From positions 1 to 60,701 of the forward strand of contig CAKRRD010000012.1 of NCBI GenBank assembly GCA_934394815.1: 60,701 nt of DNA, in the 5' to 3' direction. Made by a program: the position numbers and the translations under genes. The stretch is from an uncultured Acetatifactor sp. (GTDB taxonomy: Bacteria; Bacillota; Clostridia; Lachnospirales; Lachnospiraceae). Positions 24,200 through 32,635 of this stretch are shown here, piece by piece. The notes beneath the pieces were generated by a model. The model did not search any database, had not been told where the DNA came from, and saw only the letters and a list, made by a program, of their open reading frames with translations. The stretch's first letter is position 1, and each line of letters begins with the position of its first letter.

Positions 24200-26854
24200 A
24201 TGAAGGAAAATGAGGAATTATATGCCAGAATCGAAGAACTGGAAAAAGAACTGGCAGAAGAACGTATCAGGAGGAAGATTACAGAGGACAATTCCGACTG
24301 TGCGCTGTGGGAGTATGAAATTGCAACGAAGAAATATGTGCTTTCCAGAAAGCTCGGGGGAAAATGGAACACAACCAATATGGTCATCGATAATTATCAG
24401 GAGCAGATGCACAAATGGGGATTTGTACATCCCGATGACTGGTCTGTTTTTGATGCTTTCTGTGAAGCCATGGATCGTGGTGATGAGCATATCAGCTATG
24501 AAGTCCGTCAGGTCAGTGACGAAACCGTATTTGTCTGGTTCCGCTATGTAGGAATACCGGTCTATGATAAGGATCATAAGCCATATAAGATCATGGGGAA
24601 GACGCTTGATGTTACAGGAGAAAAAAAGAACCAAGAGCTGTTGGAACAGAAGGCAGAGAGGGACTCCCTGACAGATCTGTACAATAAGGCGAAAATGCGG
24701 AAGCTGGTGGAAAAGCATATTCGGCAGGCCGACGACACAGAAGGAGCTTTTCTCATCATTGATATTGATGACTTTAAAACGATCAATGACACTTGCGGAC
24801 ATTTATACGGTGATGAAGTATTGATCAAAATTGCCAATACGATTTTGATCAGTGCAGGCATGGAGGATTATGCGGGCCGTATCGGTGGAGACGAGTTCTG
24901 TGTATTCTGCCGTGGGGAAAATGTGGAACAGCATGCTGTGGAGACAGCAGAGAGAATATCCCGTATGGCGGATCAGATCCAGCTGTCCGGCAGACGAGTG
25001 ACTTTAAGTATGGGAATCGCCCGGTATCCGGAGGATGCTTCCTCTTATGAAGAACTGTATCAAAAAGCGGATCAGGCACTGTACCGGGTAAAACGCAGCG
25101 GCAAAAATGCATTCAGCGTGTACGACAAGAACTATAATTATGCCGATGATACCTCAGACCGGAAAGGAACAGACCGGGAGACCGGTTTCTGGCAGGAACT
25201 GGAGAAATATTATAAAGGACAACAGTGGACAGAAGCAGAGAAGCCGGAACCGGTCATTGCAGGAACGGAGACCCCGGAAAGTTTTTCCGCAAAACTGGAA
25301 CAGATCCTGCCCTGGCAGGACGGTCAGTATGCAGAGGTATTTCTGGGCATCCGGGATTACGATGAGATTTCCGGGAAGATGAGTGAGGAAGTGAAAAACA
25401 GCCTGCTGTATCATCTGGGGACGCATATCCAAAAGCATCTGAAGGGACAGGAAATGGTGTGCCATGTGAAAAAGGATGAGTTCCTATTGCTGCTGGACAA
25501 TCATGTGGAAGCTGCACCGGAGAAGATCGGTCATATTATGATCATGTTCGAAGCCATGATCAGCGATAAGTATCCGGATGTGCCCATCAAGCTTTACAGC
25601 GGTATTTATTATCTGGAATCCAGAGGATACCGGCCGGAGGAAATCTTCCGCATCGGCAAGACCCTGAAAAACAAGGCGAAACGTTACTGTACCTTAGAGA
25701 ACAGCATCTACGAGAACCGTAAGAGTGCGGGAAATGTCATTGACAAAGAAGCGGGCATTCTGAACCGGGGCAATCTGACAAGACTGAAAAATTTCATGAA
25801 CCGGGCAGCCAAAGGGGAGAGGCTGACGGTGGGATTCATCGGCGGATCCATCACGCAGGGATTTGCAGCGACGGAGGCGGACAAATGCTATGCGGCGCGA
25901 ACGGTGGCCTGGCTGCGGAAGCTGTTCCCCAATACGGAGTTCGACTATGTGAATGCCGGAATCGGAGCCACCAATTCCCAGTTCGGGGCGGCACGAGTGC
26001 AGGAAGATTTACTGCGCAGACTGCCGGATCTGGTGATGGTGGAATTCTCCGTCAACGATCACAGCACACCTCATGACAGGGAGACCTACGAGGGACTGGT
26101 ACGCCAGATCTACGGCAGCAGCAGTCACCCGGCCATGGTGCTTCTGCACAGTGTCTATTATGACACCGGCAAGAGTGCGGCATATTATCATGCACAGATT
26201 GCAAGACATTACGATCTGCCGAGCCTCAGCATGCAGAACAGTATCTATCCGGCAGTGGCAGCGGGGAGACTGCCTGCGGAAAAGATCACGGCTGATTTCC
26301 TGCATCCCAATGACCTGGGGCATGAACTGATGGCCTCCGTGATCACGAATTTCCTGGAAAAGGTGATCCACGATAAGTCGGAGGAGCAGAAGGAATGCTT
26401 CCCAGAGCCTTTGACAGAGAATACCTATGAACATTGCAGCAGACTGCAATACTTCAATTCCATGCCGGAGAAGAGTGGATTTGAGGAAGATATGACACCC
26501 CAGCGGGAGATCACCGACATTTTCCGCAACGGATGGAGCGCCGGGGAAAAGGGAGCTTATTTAAAGTTTACTTTCCGGGGAACAGGAGCCGCCGTACAGT
26601 ACCGTCGGGTGAAGGATGGCCCGGCACCCATTGCTGCGGCAGTGGTGGACGGAGATCCGCAGACGGCATGTGTTCTGGACGGAACCTTTGACGAGACTTG
26701 GGGAGATAAGATGCAGCTGACTACAGTGGCGGAGCATCTGCCCTACGGGGAGCATCAGGTATGCGTGGAGATTACGGAGACTCACGCAGAGGATCGTGCA
26801 GAGTTCTATCTGGTGTCGGTGATCGTATCCGGGGTGAGGGAAACAGCCGGTTGA
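24200..26854 (+). CDS. PAS-GGDEF-(degenerate GGDEF)-SGNH esterase fusion protein
   Basis: A single 884-residue open frame. Residues 1-30 form a coiled coil and 34-140 a PAS-like domain. A GGDEF domain (about 150-310) keeps an intact G-G-D-E-F at 229-233; the usual inhibitory R-x-x-D site before it reads G-M-E-D, so product inhibition may be absent. Residues 370-505 look like a second, degenerate GGDEF domain with K-K-D-E-F at 424-428. An SGNH hydrolase follows (about 540-725): G-G-S with Ser550, N585, N619-D620, and D-x-x-H with Asp699/His702. The last 115 residues form a beta-sandwich like the carbohydrate-binding part of CE17-type mannan acetylesterases (inference). There is no signal peptide, so it is cytoplasmic. 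Within the mannan operon it may link deacetylation of imported oligosaccharides to cyclic-di-GMP. GGAG precedes the ATG by nine bases. Confidence 0.85.
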   Translation: MKENEELYARIEELEKELAEERIRRKITEDNSDCALWEYEIATKKYVLSRKLGGKWNTTNMVIDNYQEQMHKWGFVHPDDWSVFDAFCEAMDRGDEHISYEVRQVSDETVFVWFRYVGIPVYDKDHKPYKIMGKTLDVTGEKKNQELLEQKAERDSLTDLYNKAKMRKLVEKHIRQADDTEGAFLIIDIDDFKTINDTCGHLYGDEVLIKIANTILISAGMEDYAGRIGGDEFCVFCRGENVEQHAVETAERISRMADQIQLSGRRVTLSMGIARYPEDASSYEELYQKADQALYRVKRSGKNAFSVYDKNYNYADDTSDRKGTDRETGFWQELEKYYKGQQWTEAEKPEPVIAGTETPESFSAKLEQILPWQDGQYAEVFLGIRDYDEISGKMSEEVKNSLLYHLGTHIQKHLKGQEMVCHVKKDEFLLLLDNHVEAAPEKIGHIMIMFEAMISDKYPDVPIKLYSGIYYLESRGYRPEEIFRIGKTLKNKAKRYCTLENSIYENRKSAGNVIDKEAGILNRGNLTRLKNFMNRAAKGERLTVGFIGGSITQGFAATEADKCYAARTVAWLRKLFPNTEFDYVNAGIGATNSQFGAARVQEDLLRRLPDLVMVEFSVNDHSTPHDRETYEGLVRQIYGSSSHPAMVLLHSVYYDTGKSAAYYHAQIARHYDLPSLSMQNSIYPAVAAGRLPAEKITADFLHPNDLGHELMASVITNFLEKVIHDKSEEQKECFPEPLTENTYEHCSRLQYFNSMPEKSGFEEDMTPQREITDIFRNGWSAGEKGAYLKFTFRGTGAAVQYRRVKDGPAPIAAAVVDGDPQTACVLDGTFDETWGDKMQLTTVAEHLPYGEHQVCVEITETHAEDRAEFYLVSVIVSGVRETAG

Positions 26855-26923
26855 CAGCAGGCAGGAGAGCGATTAGTATAAAAAGATATGGGGGACAAAA
26901 TGGAAGAAAGCAGGAACGGAATT

Positions 26924-27859
26924 ATGAATAAAGATATTATATTTTTAGAGCCGGTATGCACCCACAACATCTGGGGCGGCACCCGGTTGAACAGAGAGTT
27001 CGGTTACCCCATCGAGGGCGATGACATCGGTGAGTGCTGGGGCATCAGCGCCCATCCCAATGGAGACGGCACTGTGAAAAACGGAGCCTATAAGGGCAGG
27101 AAGCTGTCCGAACTGTGGGAGAAGCATCCCGAGCTGTTCGGTGACACGGGAATGGATCGTTTCCCGTTGCTGATCAAGATCATTGATGCGAAGGACGATC
27201 TGAGCATTCAGGTACATCCGGACGATGCGTATGCAAGGGTACACGAGAACGGATCTCTGGGTAAGACGGAGTGCTGGTTCATTCTGGATTGTAAAGAGAA
27301 TGCGACACTGGTTGTGGGACATAACGCCCGGACCAAAGAAGAACTGGAGAAAATGATCCATGAGGGCAGATGGAAGGAATTCATCCGTGAGATCCCTATT
27401 AAGCCCGGTGACTTCATCCAGATCGATCCCGGTACCGTACATGCCATCAAGGGCGGAACTCTTCTGTTAGAGACCCAGCAGAGCAGCGACATTACTTATC
27501 GTGTGTATGATTATGACAGACTGAGCAACGGCAAGCCCAGACAGCTGCACATCGCACAGAGTATCGATGTGATCACGGTTCCCGCAAAGTCCGCGGACAA
27601 CAGCGTGGTGCATACGGAGAAGAAGGACGATGCGATCCAGCAGCTGATCCGCTGCCCTTACTACACCGTATACCGTATTGATGTGGAGCATCGTGTGGAG
27701 ACCTGGCAGGATAAGCCCTTTGTCCTCATGAGTGTGGTCGAAGGAGAAGGCACCCTGAACGGCACCCACCTGAAAAAGGGCGATCACCTGATCCTGCCTG
27801 ATGGCTACGGCAAGGTAGAATTACAGGGCAGGATGCAGATCATCGCATCTACTATCTAA
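26924..27859 (+). CDS. manA: Mannose-6-phosphate isomerase, type I
   Basis: Interconverts mannose 6-phosphate and fructose 6-phosphate. The 311-residue length matches the short Firmicutes form. Family features: P-V-C-T-H-N-I-W-G-G-T near the start, the zinc-site pattern Q-V-H-P-D-D, G-K-T-E-C-W-F, and P-G-T-V-H-A-I. The start at 26924 gives the family N terminus; in-frame ATGs at 26888 and 26900 would add 12 or 8 residues. It ends the mannan operon. Mannose 1-phosphate from the GH130 enzymes must first be converted by a phosphomannomutase that is not in this window. Confidence 0.93.
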   Translation: MNKDIIFLEPVCTHNIWGGTRLNREFGYPIEGDDIGECWGISAHPNGDGTVKNGAYKGRKLSELWEKHPELFGDTGMDRFPLLIKIIDAKDDLSIQVHPDDAYARVHENGSLGKTECWFILDCKENATLVVGHNARTKEELEKMIHEGRWKEFIREIPIKPGDFIQIDPGTVHAIKGGTLLLETQQSSDITYRVYDYDRLSNGKPRQLHIAQSIDVITVPAKSADNSVVHTEKKDDAIQQLIRCPYYTVYRIDVEHRVETWQDKPFVLMSVVEGEGTLNGTHLKKGDHLILPDGYGKVELQGRMQIIASTI

Positions 27860-27895
27860 GTTTACAGCAGATAAAAATCCGGTAAATGATAGCTG

Positions 27896-27928
27896 TCTTC
27901 AAAACTGATTTATCTTCAAACTGATTTA
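27896..27928. repeat. Tandem 16-17-bp direct repeat between convergent genes
   Basis: TCTTCAAAACTGATTTA is followed directly by TCTTCAAACTGATTTA. The second copy reaches the stop codon of the convergent lipoprotein gene. It looks like a small local duplication; no hairpin terminator is evident in this gap. Confidence 0.7.
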
Positions 27929-29992
27929 TTTCCCAAGTACAACGGATAGCTTGATTTCTTTTTCCGTTTCGCTCAGGTCGAGATCACCGCCGTCGGAGAC
28001 GGTCACACGCAGCTCATAGAGCACACCGTCTGTCAGCTCCGTCACATTCGCTCCGGTCTCGTCTGTAAGCGACCACAGTTCAGAGCCAACCTTTTCCAGC
28101 TTGCCGTCTGCACCATAGGCGTAGAGCGTCAGATCGGAGACGTTGCCGGACAGGTTGTTCATACGGAAGGCTACCATGGTGTTGGGATGGACGTTGCAGA
28201 TGGTCGCGGTGTTGTGCCAGCTCGCAACCGTACCTTCACCGCCATCCTGCACAAACTGATCCTGCGAAAGAACATTTCTTGCCACCTGATCAAGATCAAC
28301 CTCACGGTATGGAAGCTCGGGCAGGTACACAAAGCGATCCTGCAAACGCAGCAGTTCCAGATAGCCTGTCGGGCAGTAGAGCGTATTTCCGTTGTTGCCG
28401 GTGTACATGCCGATAGCCATATTATTGTAGCCGTATTTGTTGGACACATCCATCGTGAAGACGGTTTCGCCTGTTGCAAAGTCCAAAATAATGTACTGCC
28501 ACATGCCGGTATCCAAATCCTGCACGTAGCCGTAGATATAGCCTGTTGCAGTGGAGAGCTTCATGATCGACGTGTCGCTCAGATCGTTCCGGCTCCAGAC
28601 ACTCTTCATTTCATAGCCATCGGCGGTTTTTAAGGTGTCCACCCGCTCAACGCCCGGGGCGATCATAACATTACCCTTCATCAGCCAGTTCTGGTCATAA
28701 ATGTTGGCGTAGCTCTGAATCGAAGAGTCATTGTCGGGGTCGGCAAGACCTGCGTTACCAGCGCCGAACCAGTTGCAGACGATCGTGCTGACGGTGCCTT
28801 CACCGTCGTCATAAATGATGGCAGAGTTCTCAACCGCCACCTGATACCCGTCGGGCAGATCATCCAAAACAGGCAAGCTGGCTACGACCTCTCCGGTCTT
28901 CATGTCAAGTGCGAGAAGCTTAACGGGATCTGCGTTGTCGGTGAACAGTACAAGGTTTGGTGTCAGTGTGGGCGAGCAGCCGCCACCCCAGGCAAGACCG
29001 CCTCCGGTTGTCTTATCGCCATCACGGCTGACCTTCGCACCGACACTCTCATATGGTGTGCACCACACAACGTTCACACCTTCTTCCGCGCGCAACAGGT
29101 AGCAGTTCTGGTTCGTCAGAATGACTGCGCCGTCTTTGGAGGCAGCAATGCCGTTTTCTGCGCCCTCACCAGGAGTCAGCCCGTATACGAAGACAGCCTT
29201 TGAAAGATCGGTTTGTTCGCCGTTCAGAATTGATTCTATTGCTGTGTGGGCAATGTAGCCGAGAACACCCTGCTGCTGCCGTTCGGGATAGATTCGGAAG
29301 CCGCCGGTGGCGAACCAAAGATTTCCGTCGTAGTCAAAGACCACGGACAGAAGATTCTGTGTAAGTTCTTTGCCGAGCGCGGTCTCAGCAGCCGCCTTGA
29401 TATCGATATCCAGAACCTTTTCAAATTCCGGAATGACGCTGCCGTCTTCCTCCGTCGCACGCAGTATCAGTACATGGTTGTTGCTCGTTGGGCAGACGAT
29501 ACGGTTTTTGGAGTCAAGGAATGTGTAGGAACTCTGGATGACGTAACCGCCGCCGTCATGCTGCATCGGTGAAAAATAGCCGAGCGTCTTCGTCTCTTTG
29601 GCATTCAGATCACGGATGGCGATGCCTCCGAGCAGTGGCACGACCGCGTGACCGTAGTTGTCAAAGTAAATCGCGGGTGAGGCGTTCGCGTTCGTTGTCT
29701 CAAAGGAAACATTGATTTCCGGATAGATGCCGAGCGGCAGAATTTCATCCGTCGAGTCGGTGTTGTAGCCGTCGTGATGGATGTTTGCATCGCTTTTTGC
29801 CATATAAGGGTTTTCATCTACCTGTTTGGGCTGTAAAGCCTTCACGGGCAGTGCACCGGATAACGGTGCAGAAGGTGTTGTTTCGTCCTCTGCCGGTGTG
29901 GGAGTTTTGCTGCAGGCCGTCATAGATAGGCACAGTGCTCCCGCCAGAAGGAAACTACATACAGAATAAATCTTTTTTTTCTTTTTCATCAA
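27926..29992 (-). CDS. Large lipoprotein, probable beta-propeller sensor or binding protein
   Basis: A 688-residue exported lipoprotein. Residues 1-27 are a lipoprotein signal peptide with Cys27 (L-S-M-T-A-C-S), followed by a Pro/Thr linker. The body has repeated blade-like segments (for example V-V-F-D-Y-D-G-N-L-W-F-A-T-G-G, A-A-S-K-D-G-A-V-I-L-T-N, L-A-L-D-M-K-T-G-E-V), which suggest a PQQ/WD-type propeller; the last 100 residues look like a separate beta domain. I do not recognise a named family. Its ATG overlaps the stop of the upstream pseudo-receiver gene by four bases. It is divergent from a LytTR two-component pair, so a role in signal capture is an inference. GC-rich codons differ visibly from the flanking sugar genes. 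Confidence 0.65.
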   Translation of the reverse strand: MMKKKKKIYSVCSFLLAGALCLSMTACSKTPTPAEDETTPSAPLSGALPVKALQPKQVDENPYMAKSDANIHHDGYNTDSTDEILPLGIYPEINVSFETTNANASPAIYFDNYGHAVVPLLGGIAIRDLNAKETKTLGYFSPMQHDGGGYVIQSSYTFLDSKNRIVCPTSNNHVLILRATEEDGSVIPEFEKVLDIDIKAAAETALGKELTQNLLSVVFDYDGNLWFATGGFRIYPERQQQGVLGYIAHTAIESILNGEQTDLSKAVFVYGLTPGEGAENGIAASKDGAVILTNQNCYLLRAEEGVNVVWCTPYESVGAKVSRDGDKTTGGGLAWGGGCSPTLTPNLVLFTDNADPVKLLALDMKTGEVVASLPVLDDLPDGYQVAVENSAIIYDDGEGTVSTIVCNWFGAGNAGLADPDNDSSIQSYANIYDQNWLMKGNVMIAPGVERVDTLKTADGYEMKSVWSRNDLSDTSIMKLSTATGYIYGYVQDLDTGMWQYIILDFATGETVFTMDVSNKYGYNNMAIGMYTGNNGNTLYCPTGYLELLRLQDRFVYLPELPYREVDLDQVARNVLSQDQFVQDGGEGTVASWHNTATICNVHPNTMVAFRMNNLSGNVSDLTLYAYGADGKLEKVGSELWSLTDETGANVTELTDGVLYELRVTVSDGGDLDLSETEKEIKLSVVLGK

Positions 29993-30411
29993 TAATCCTC
30001 CTCATTGTTATGTTTGTTGTGATCCACTCGGGACAAGGCAGACGCTTTTTTCCCATCTAACCATGTAGAAAGTCCTTGCTGAAACGCTTCTTCTGTTATT
30101 GGCTCTAACAGAAAATAATCCACACGCAGCCGAAACGCATGCAGGGAAAAATCCAGATCGCTGCACCAGATGATGCGTGTTTCGGGAAAAAGTGTTCGCA
30201 GATGCTCCACCGCATTCAACCCTTCTACTCCCGGAAGTGCGATCACAGTGCAGGTTGGCGTATTTTTACGCGCAACATCAAAGAACAACTCCTGCCCACG
30301 GTAGCAGTCCATTTTGGGAAACAGACCATGTTCGAAGCAGAACCGCGAAAGCTGCTCTATATAAAAGGCTTCCTGTGTTTCACTACTTGTCAGCACGGCA
30401 ATGCGGTACAC
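29989..30411 (-). CDS. Stand-alone pseudo-receiver protein without phospho-acceptor Asp
   Basis: A 140-residue protein that aligns along its length with the receiver domain of the LytTR regulator encoded divergently at 30598. The key positions are lost: the acidic pair is Thr8-Ser9, the phospho-acceptor Asp is Ala58 (V-I-A-L-P-G-V-E-G), and the conserved Lys is Glu103 (F-L-L-E-P-I). It ends after the receiver fold with a His/Asn/Glu-rich tail; there is no DNA-binding domain. It cannot be phosphorylated in the usual way and may act by binding a partner. It is translationally coupled to the lipoprotein gene. Confidence 0.7.
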   Translation of the reverse strand: MYRIAVLTSSETQEAFYIEQLSRFCFEHGLFPKMDCYRGQELFFDVARKNTPTCTVIALPGVEGLNAVEHLRTLFPETRIIWCSDLDFSLHAFRLRVDYFLLEPITEEAFQQGLSTWLDGKKASALSRVDHNKHNNEEDY

Positions 30412-30454
30412 AGCATTCCCTCCCTTCTGCCACTATTGATGCTTTCTGCTTGTC

Positions 30455-30482
30455 AGTATACGGATATGTAAACGCTTTTCAA
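30455..30482 (-). promoter_or_regulatory. Promoter of the pseudo-receiver/lipoprotein operon
   Basis: Read on the minus strand: TTGAAA (30477-30482), a 16-base spacer and TATACT (30455-30460), about 45 bases before the ATG at 30411. Confidence 0.6.
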
Positions 30483-30491
30483 GCCATTTGG

Positions 30492-30531
30492 CACGAAAGC
30501 CTAAATTCTGTCACGAAATCTGATTTTTTCA
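30492..30531. repeat. 20-bp-period direct repeat between divergent promoters
   Basis: CACGAAAGC starts at 30492 and CACGAAATC at 30512, on the same face of the helix. The pair lies upstream of the -35 position of the LytTR promoter and just upstream of the minus-strand promoter. Paired repeats about two turns apart are the usual shape of LytTR sites, though this sequence is not the AgrA consensus. Confidence 0.5.
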
Positions 30532-30553
30532 CTGTGCCGGTGTTAGACAGGTA

Positions 30554-30562
30554 TGATATAAT
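30554..30562 (+). promoter_or_regulatory. Extended -10 promoter of the LytTR regulator gene
   Basis: TGATATAAT is a perfect extended -10 about 36 bases before the ATG. No good -35 is visible, which fits a promoter that needs an activator bound at the upstream repeats. Confidence 0.6.
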
Positions 30563-30597
30563 TTAGTTGAAATCTTTTGCAAAGGAGTCAGTCCGGT

Positions 30598-31314
30598 ATG
30601 AGAATAGCAATAGTGGATGATATCGAGACCGAACGTGCGCTGTTGAAAATGCGGCTTGAGCGACAGCTGAGCTTGTACGGTGTAGAGACAGAGATTTTAG
30701 AATTTGACAGCAGCGAGAGCTTTCTCGCAGCAGAAAAAGAACGGCACTTTACTGCGGCATTTCTGGATATTTACATGAAAGGATTAAGCGGCATGGATGC
30801 CGCAAAGGAACTTCGGAAGACGGACGCAGACTGCTTTCTGATCTTCACCACAACATCTACCGACCATGCACTGGAGGGCTTTCAGGTGCGGGCATTTCAC
30901 TACCTTGTGAAGCCATTTTCCGAGGGAGAACTTGCAGACCTGCTTGCTGAACTGCTCGCTAAACTTCCGCGCCCGGAGCCGATTCTGACGGTGAAAGTCA
31001 GTGGCAGCGACGTTCGCCTTCGCTATAGGGATATTATCTCTGCCGAGCATTTTGCTCATATGATCAACATTCACACAATTGCCGGGAAAACGCTTGCCAC
31101 GCGGCAAAGCTTTAAGGTATTTACCGAGCCACTTAAAAAAGATCCACGCTTTTTTGTCTGCAGCCGCGGTGTGATTGTCAATTTAGAACATGCCGCTGAT
31201 TTTCAGGACGCAGCTTTCTGCATGACCGACGGCAGCCGCGTATATGTCAACCAGGAACTTTTGAAGCCTGCCAGGCAGGCATTTATGGAATTTCTGTTGC
31301 AAAGGGGTGTATGA
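30598..31314 (+). CDS. LytTR-family response regulator
   Basis: A 238-residue regulator with a complete receiver (Asp7-Asp8, phospho-acceptor Asp57 in F-L-D-I-Y-M-K-G, Lys in L-V-K-P) and a LytTR DNA-binding domain (about 140-235). AAAGGAG precedes the ATG at 30598; an in-frame TTG at 30577 lies before that site and is not used. The kinase gene starts two bases after its stop. It is probably autoregulated through the repeats at 30492-30531 and may control the divergent lipoprotein operon. Confidence 0.9.
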   Translation: MRIAIVDDIETERALLKMRLERQLSLYGVETEILEFDSSESFLAAEKERHFTAAFLDIYMKGLSGMDAAKELRKTDADCFLIFTTTSTDHALEGFQVRAFHYLVKPFSEGELADLLAELLAKLPRPEPILTVKVSGSDVRLRYRDIISAEHFAHMINIHTIAGKTLATRQSFKVFTEPLKKDPRFFVCSRGVIVNLEHAADFQDAAFCMTDGSRVYVNQELLKPARQAFMEFLLQRGV

Positions 31315-31315
31315 G

Positions 31316-32635
31316 ATGAAAGATATTCTGCGTCCGATCCTGGAGTTGTCCGTCGTACTCCCCGGTCTTTTACTTGCATATTTCCCTGTAAAATCCTATC
31401 TGAAGCAGTCTCCCGGAAAGCTTGCCGCCCGGATTCTCCCACTGATGGCAGGATTATGTATCGGTGGTGGGATCGTCTGCTATCAGCTTCATGCTTCCAC
31501 TGCGTCTGTCCTGGCCGGGATCACATTGCTTGCAATTGGGCTATATACCGGAACGCTTCAAATTTCCCTCTGGAAATCCGGAACAATTGCACTGACTGTT
31601 TGCGCAGTATTTGCATGCATCAACAGCTTGTCTCGAGCTATCAGCGTTATGATTGCTCTTCATATGCAGCTGCCACAGGACGAACCGTGGTTTTGTCTTG
31701 CAGCCTGTGTATTTTATAATGTTGTTTGCTGGATCTTGGTGCTGACAGCGTTCTATCCGTCAACCCATGCAGTTCGTGTGATGGTCGAGGACGATAATTT
31801 TGCGCAGACATGGTATGTGTTCTGGGTTTTGCCGCTGGTGTTCATTTTTTTGAATCTTTTTATGATCCCGCGCTATCAGATGACGCTTAGGACTGGTCGT
31901 GTATTACAGGGATATATTGTGATAAGTATTGCACTTCTGGTGCTTTTGCTCTGGTTCAACGCGATTTTCCTGCTAATGGCCACCAGTCTCAACCGCAACG
32001 CGAGACTACAGCAGGAAAACCAGCTTCTTTTCATGCAGCAGCAGCGCTATGAGAATCTCAAAGCCGCCATCGAAGAAGTGCGACAGGCACGGCATGATAT
32101 GCGCCATCAACTGAATCAAATTTCCGCGCTGGCTGAGACCGGCGATCTGGAAGGATTGAAAAGCTACCTTGAAAAAAACATTTCCCGCATTCCGAATCTC
32201 GGTATACACTTCTGCGAAAACCACGCAGCAGATAGTGTCATCGGCTATTATTGTGCCCTGGCAAAGCGCGAAGACATTCCCTTTTGTGCAAAGCTCGATC
32301 TGCCGCAGACTCTTCCAATCGATGAGATCAACATGTGTCTGGTCTTGTCTAACTTGTTGGAAAATGCGCTCGAAGCCAGTATTCGTACTGTGCCAGACCG
32401 GCGGCAGATCAAAATCACTGCGTATCTGCATGCCGAGCGGCTGCTTCTGATCGAAGTTGAGAATGCCTATGACGGCGAAATCAGGGAGAAGGACGGTGTT
32501 TTTCGATCCTCCAAACGAAAGGGAAACGGCGTCGGCATTCAGTCTATCCAACATATTGCAGAAAAAAGCGGCGGTGCAAGTACGTTTACCTATCAGAATG
32601 GCGTTTTCTCCGGTAAAGTTATGCTTTGCGGATAA
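31316..32635 (+). CDS. GHKL sensor histidine kinase
   Basis: A 439-residue AgrC-like kinase and partner of the LytTR regulator just upstream. The first 220 residues are hydrophobic with about six to seven membrane segments. The phospho-acceptor motif A-R-H-D-M-R-H-Q is near residue 263, and the C-terminal GHKL ATPase shows an N box (N-L-L-E-N-A) and a glycine-rich K-G-N-G-V-G-I-Q-S. The ATG at 31316 follows AAAGGGG and lies two bases past the regulator stop. The last 17 bases overlap the convergent AraC-type gene. The ligand is unknown; the neighbouring lipoprotein may take part in sensing. Confidence 0.88.
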   Translation: MKDILRPILELSVVLPGLLLAYFPVKSYLKQSPGKLAARILPLMAGLCIGGGIVCYQLHASTASVLAGITLLAIGLYTGTLQISLWKSGTIALTVCAVFACINSLSRAISVMIALHMQLPQDEPWFCLAACVFYNVVCWILVLTAFYPSTHAVRVMVEDDNFAQTWYVFWVLPLVFIFLNLFMIPRYQMTLRTGRVLQGYIVISIALLVLLLWFNAIFLLMATSLNRNARLQQENQLLFMQQQRYENLKAAIEEVRQARHDMRHQLNQISALAETGDLEGLKSYLEKNISRIPNLGIHFCENHAADSVIGYYCALAKREDIPFCAKLDLPQTLPIDEINMCLVLSNLLENALEASIRTVPDRRQIKITAYLHAERLLLIEVENAYDGEIREKDGVFRSSKRKGNGVGIQSIQHIAEKSGGASTFTYQNGVFSGKVMLCG

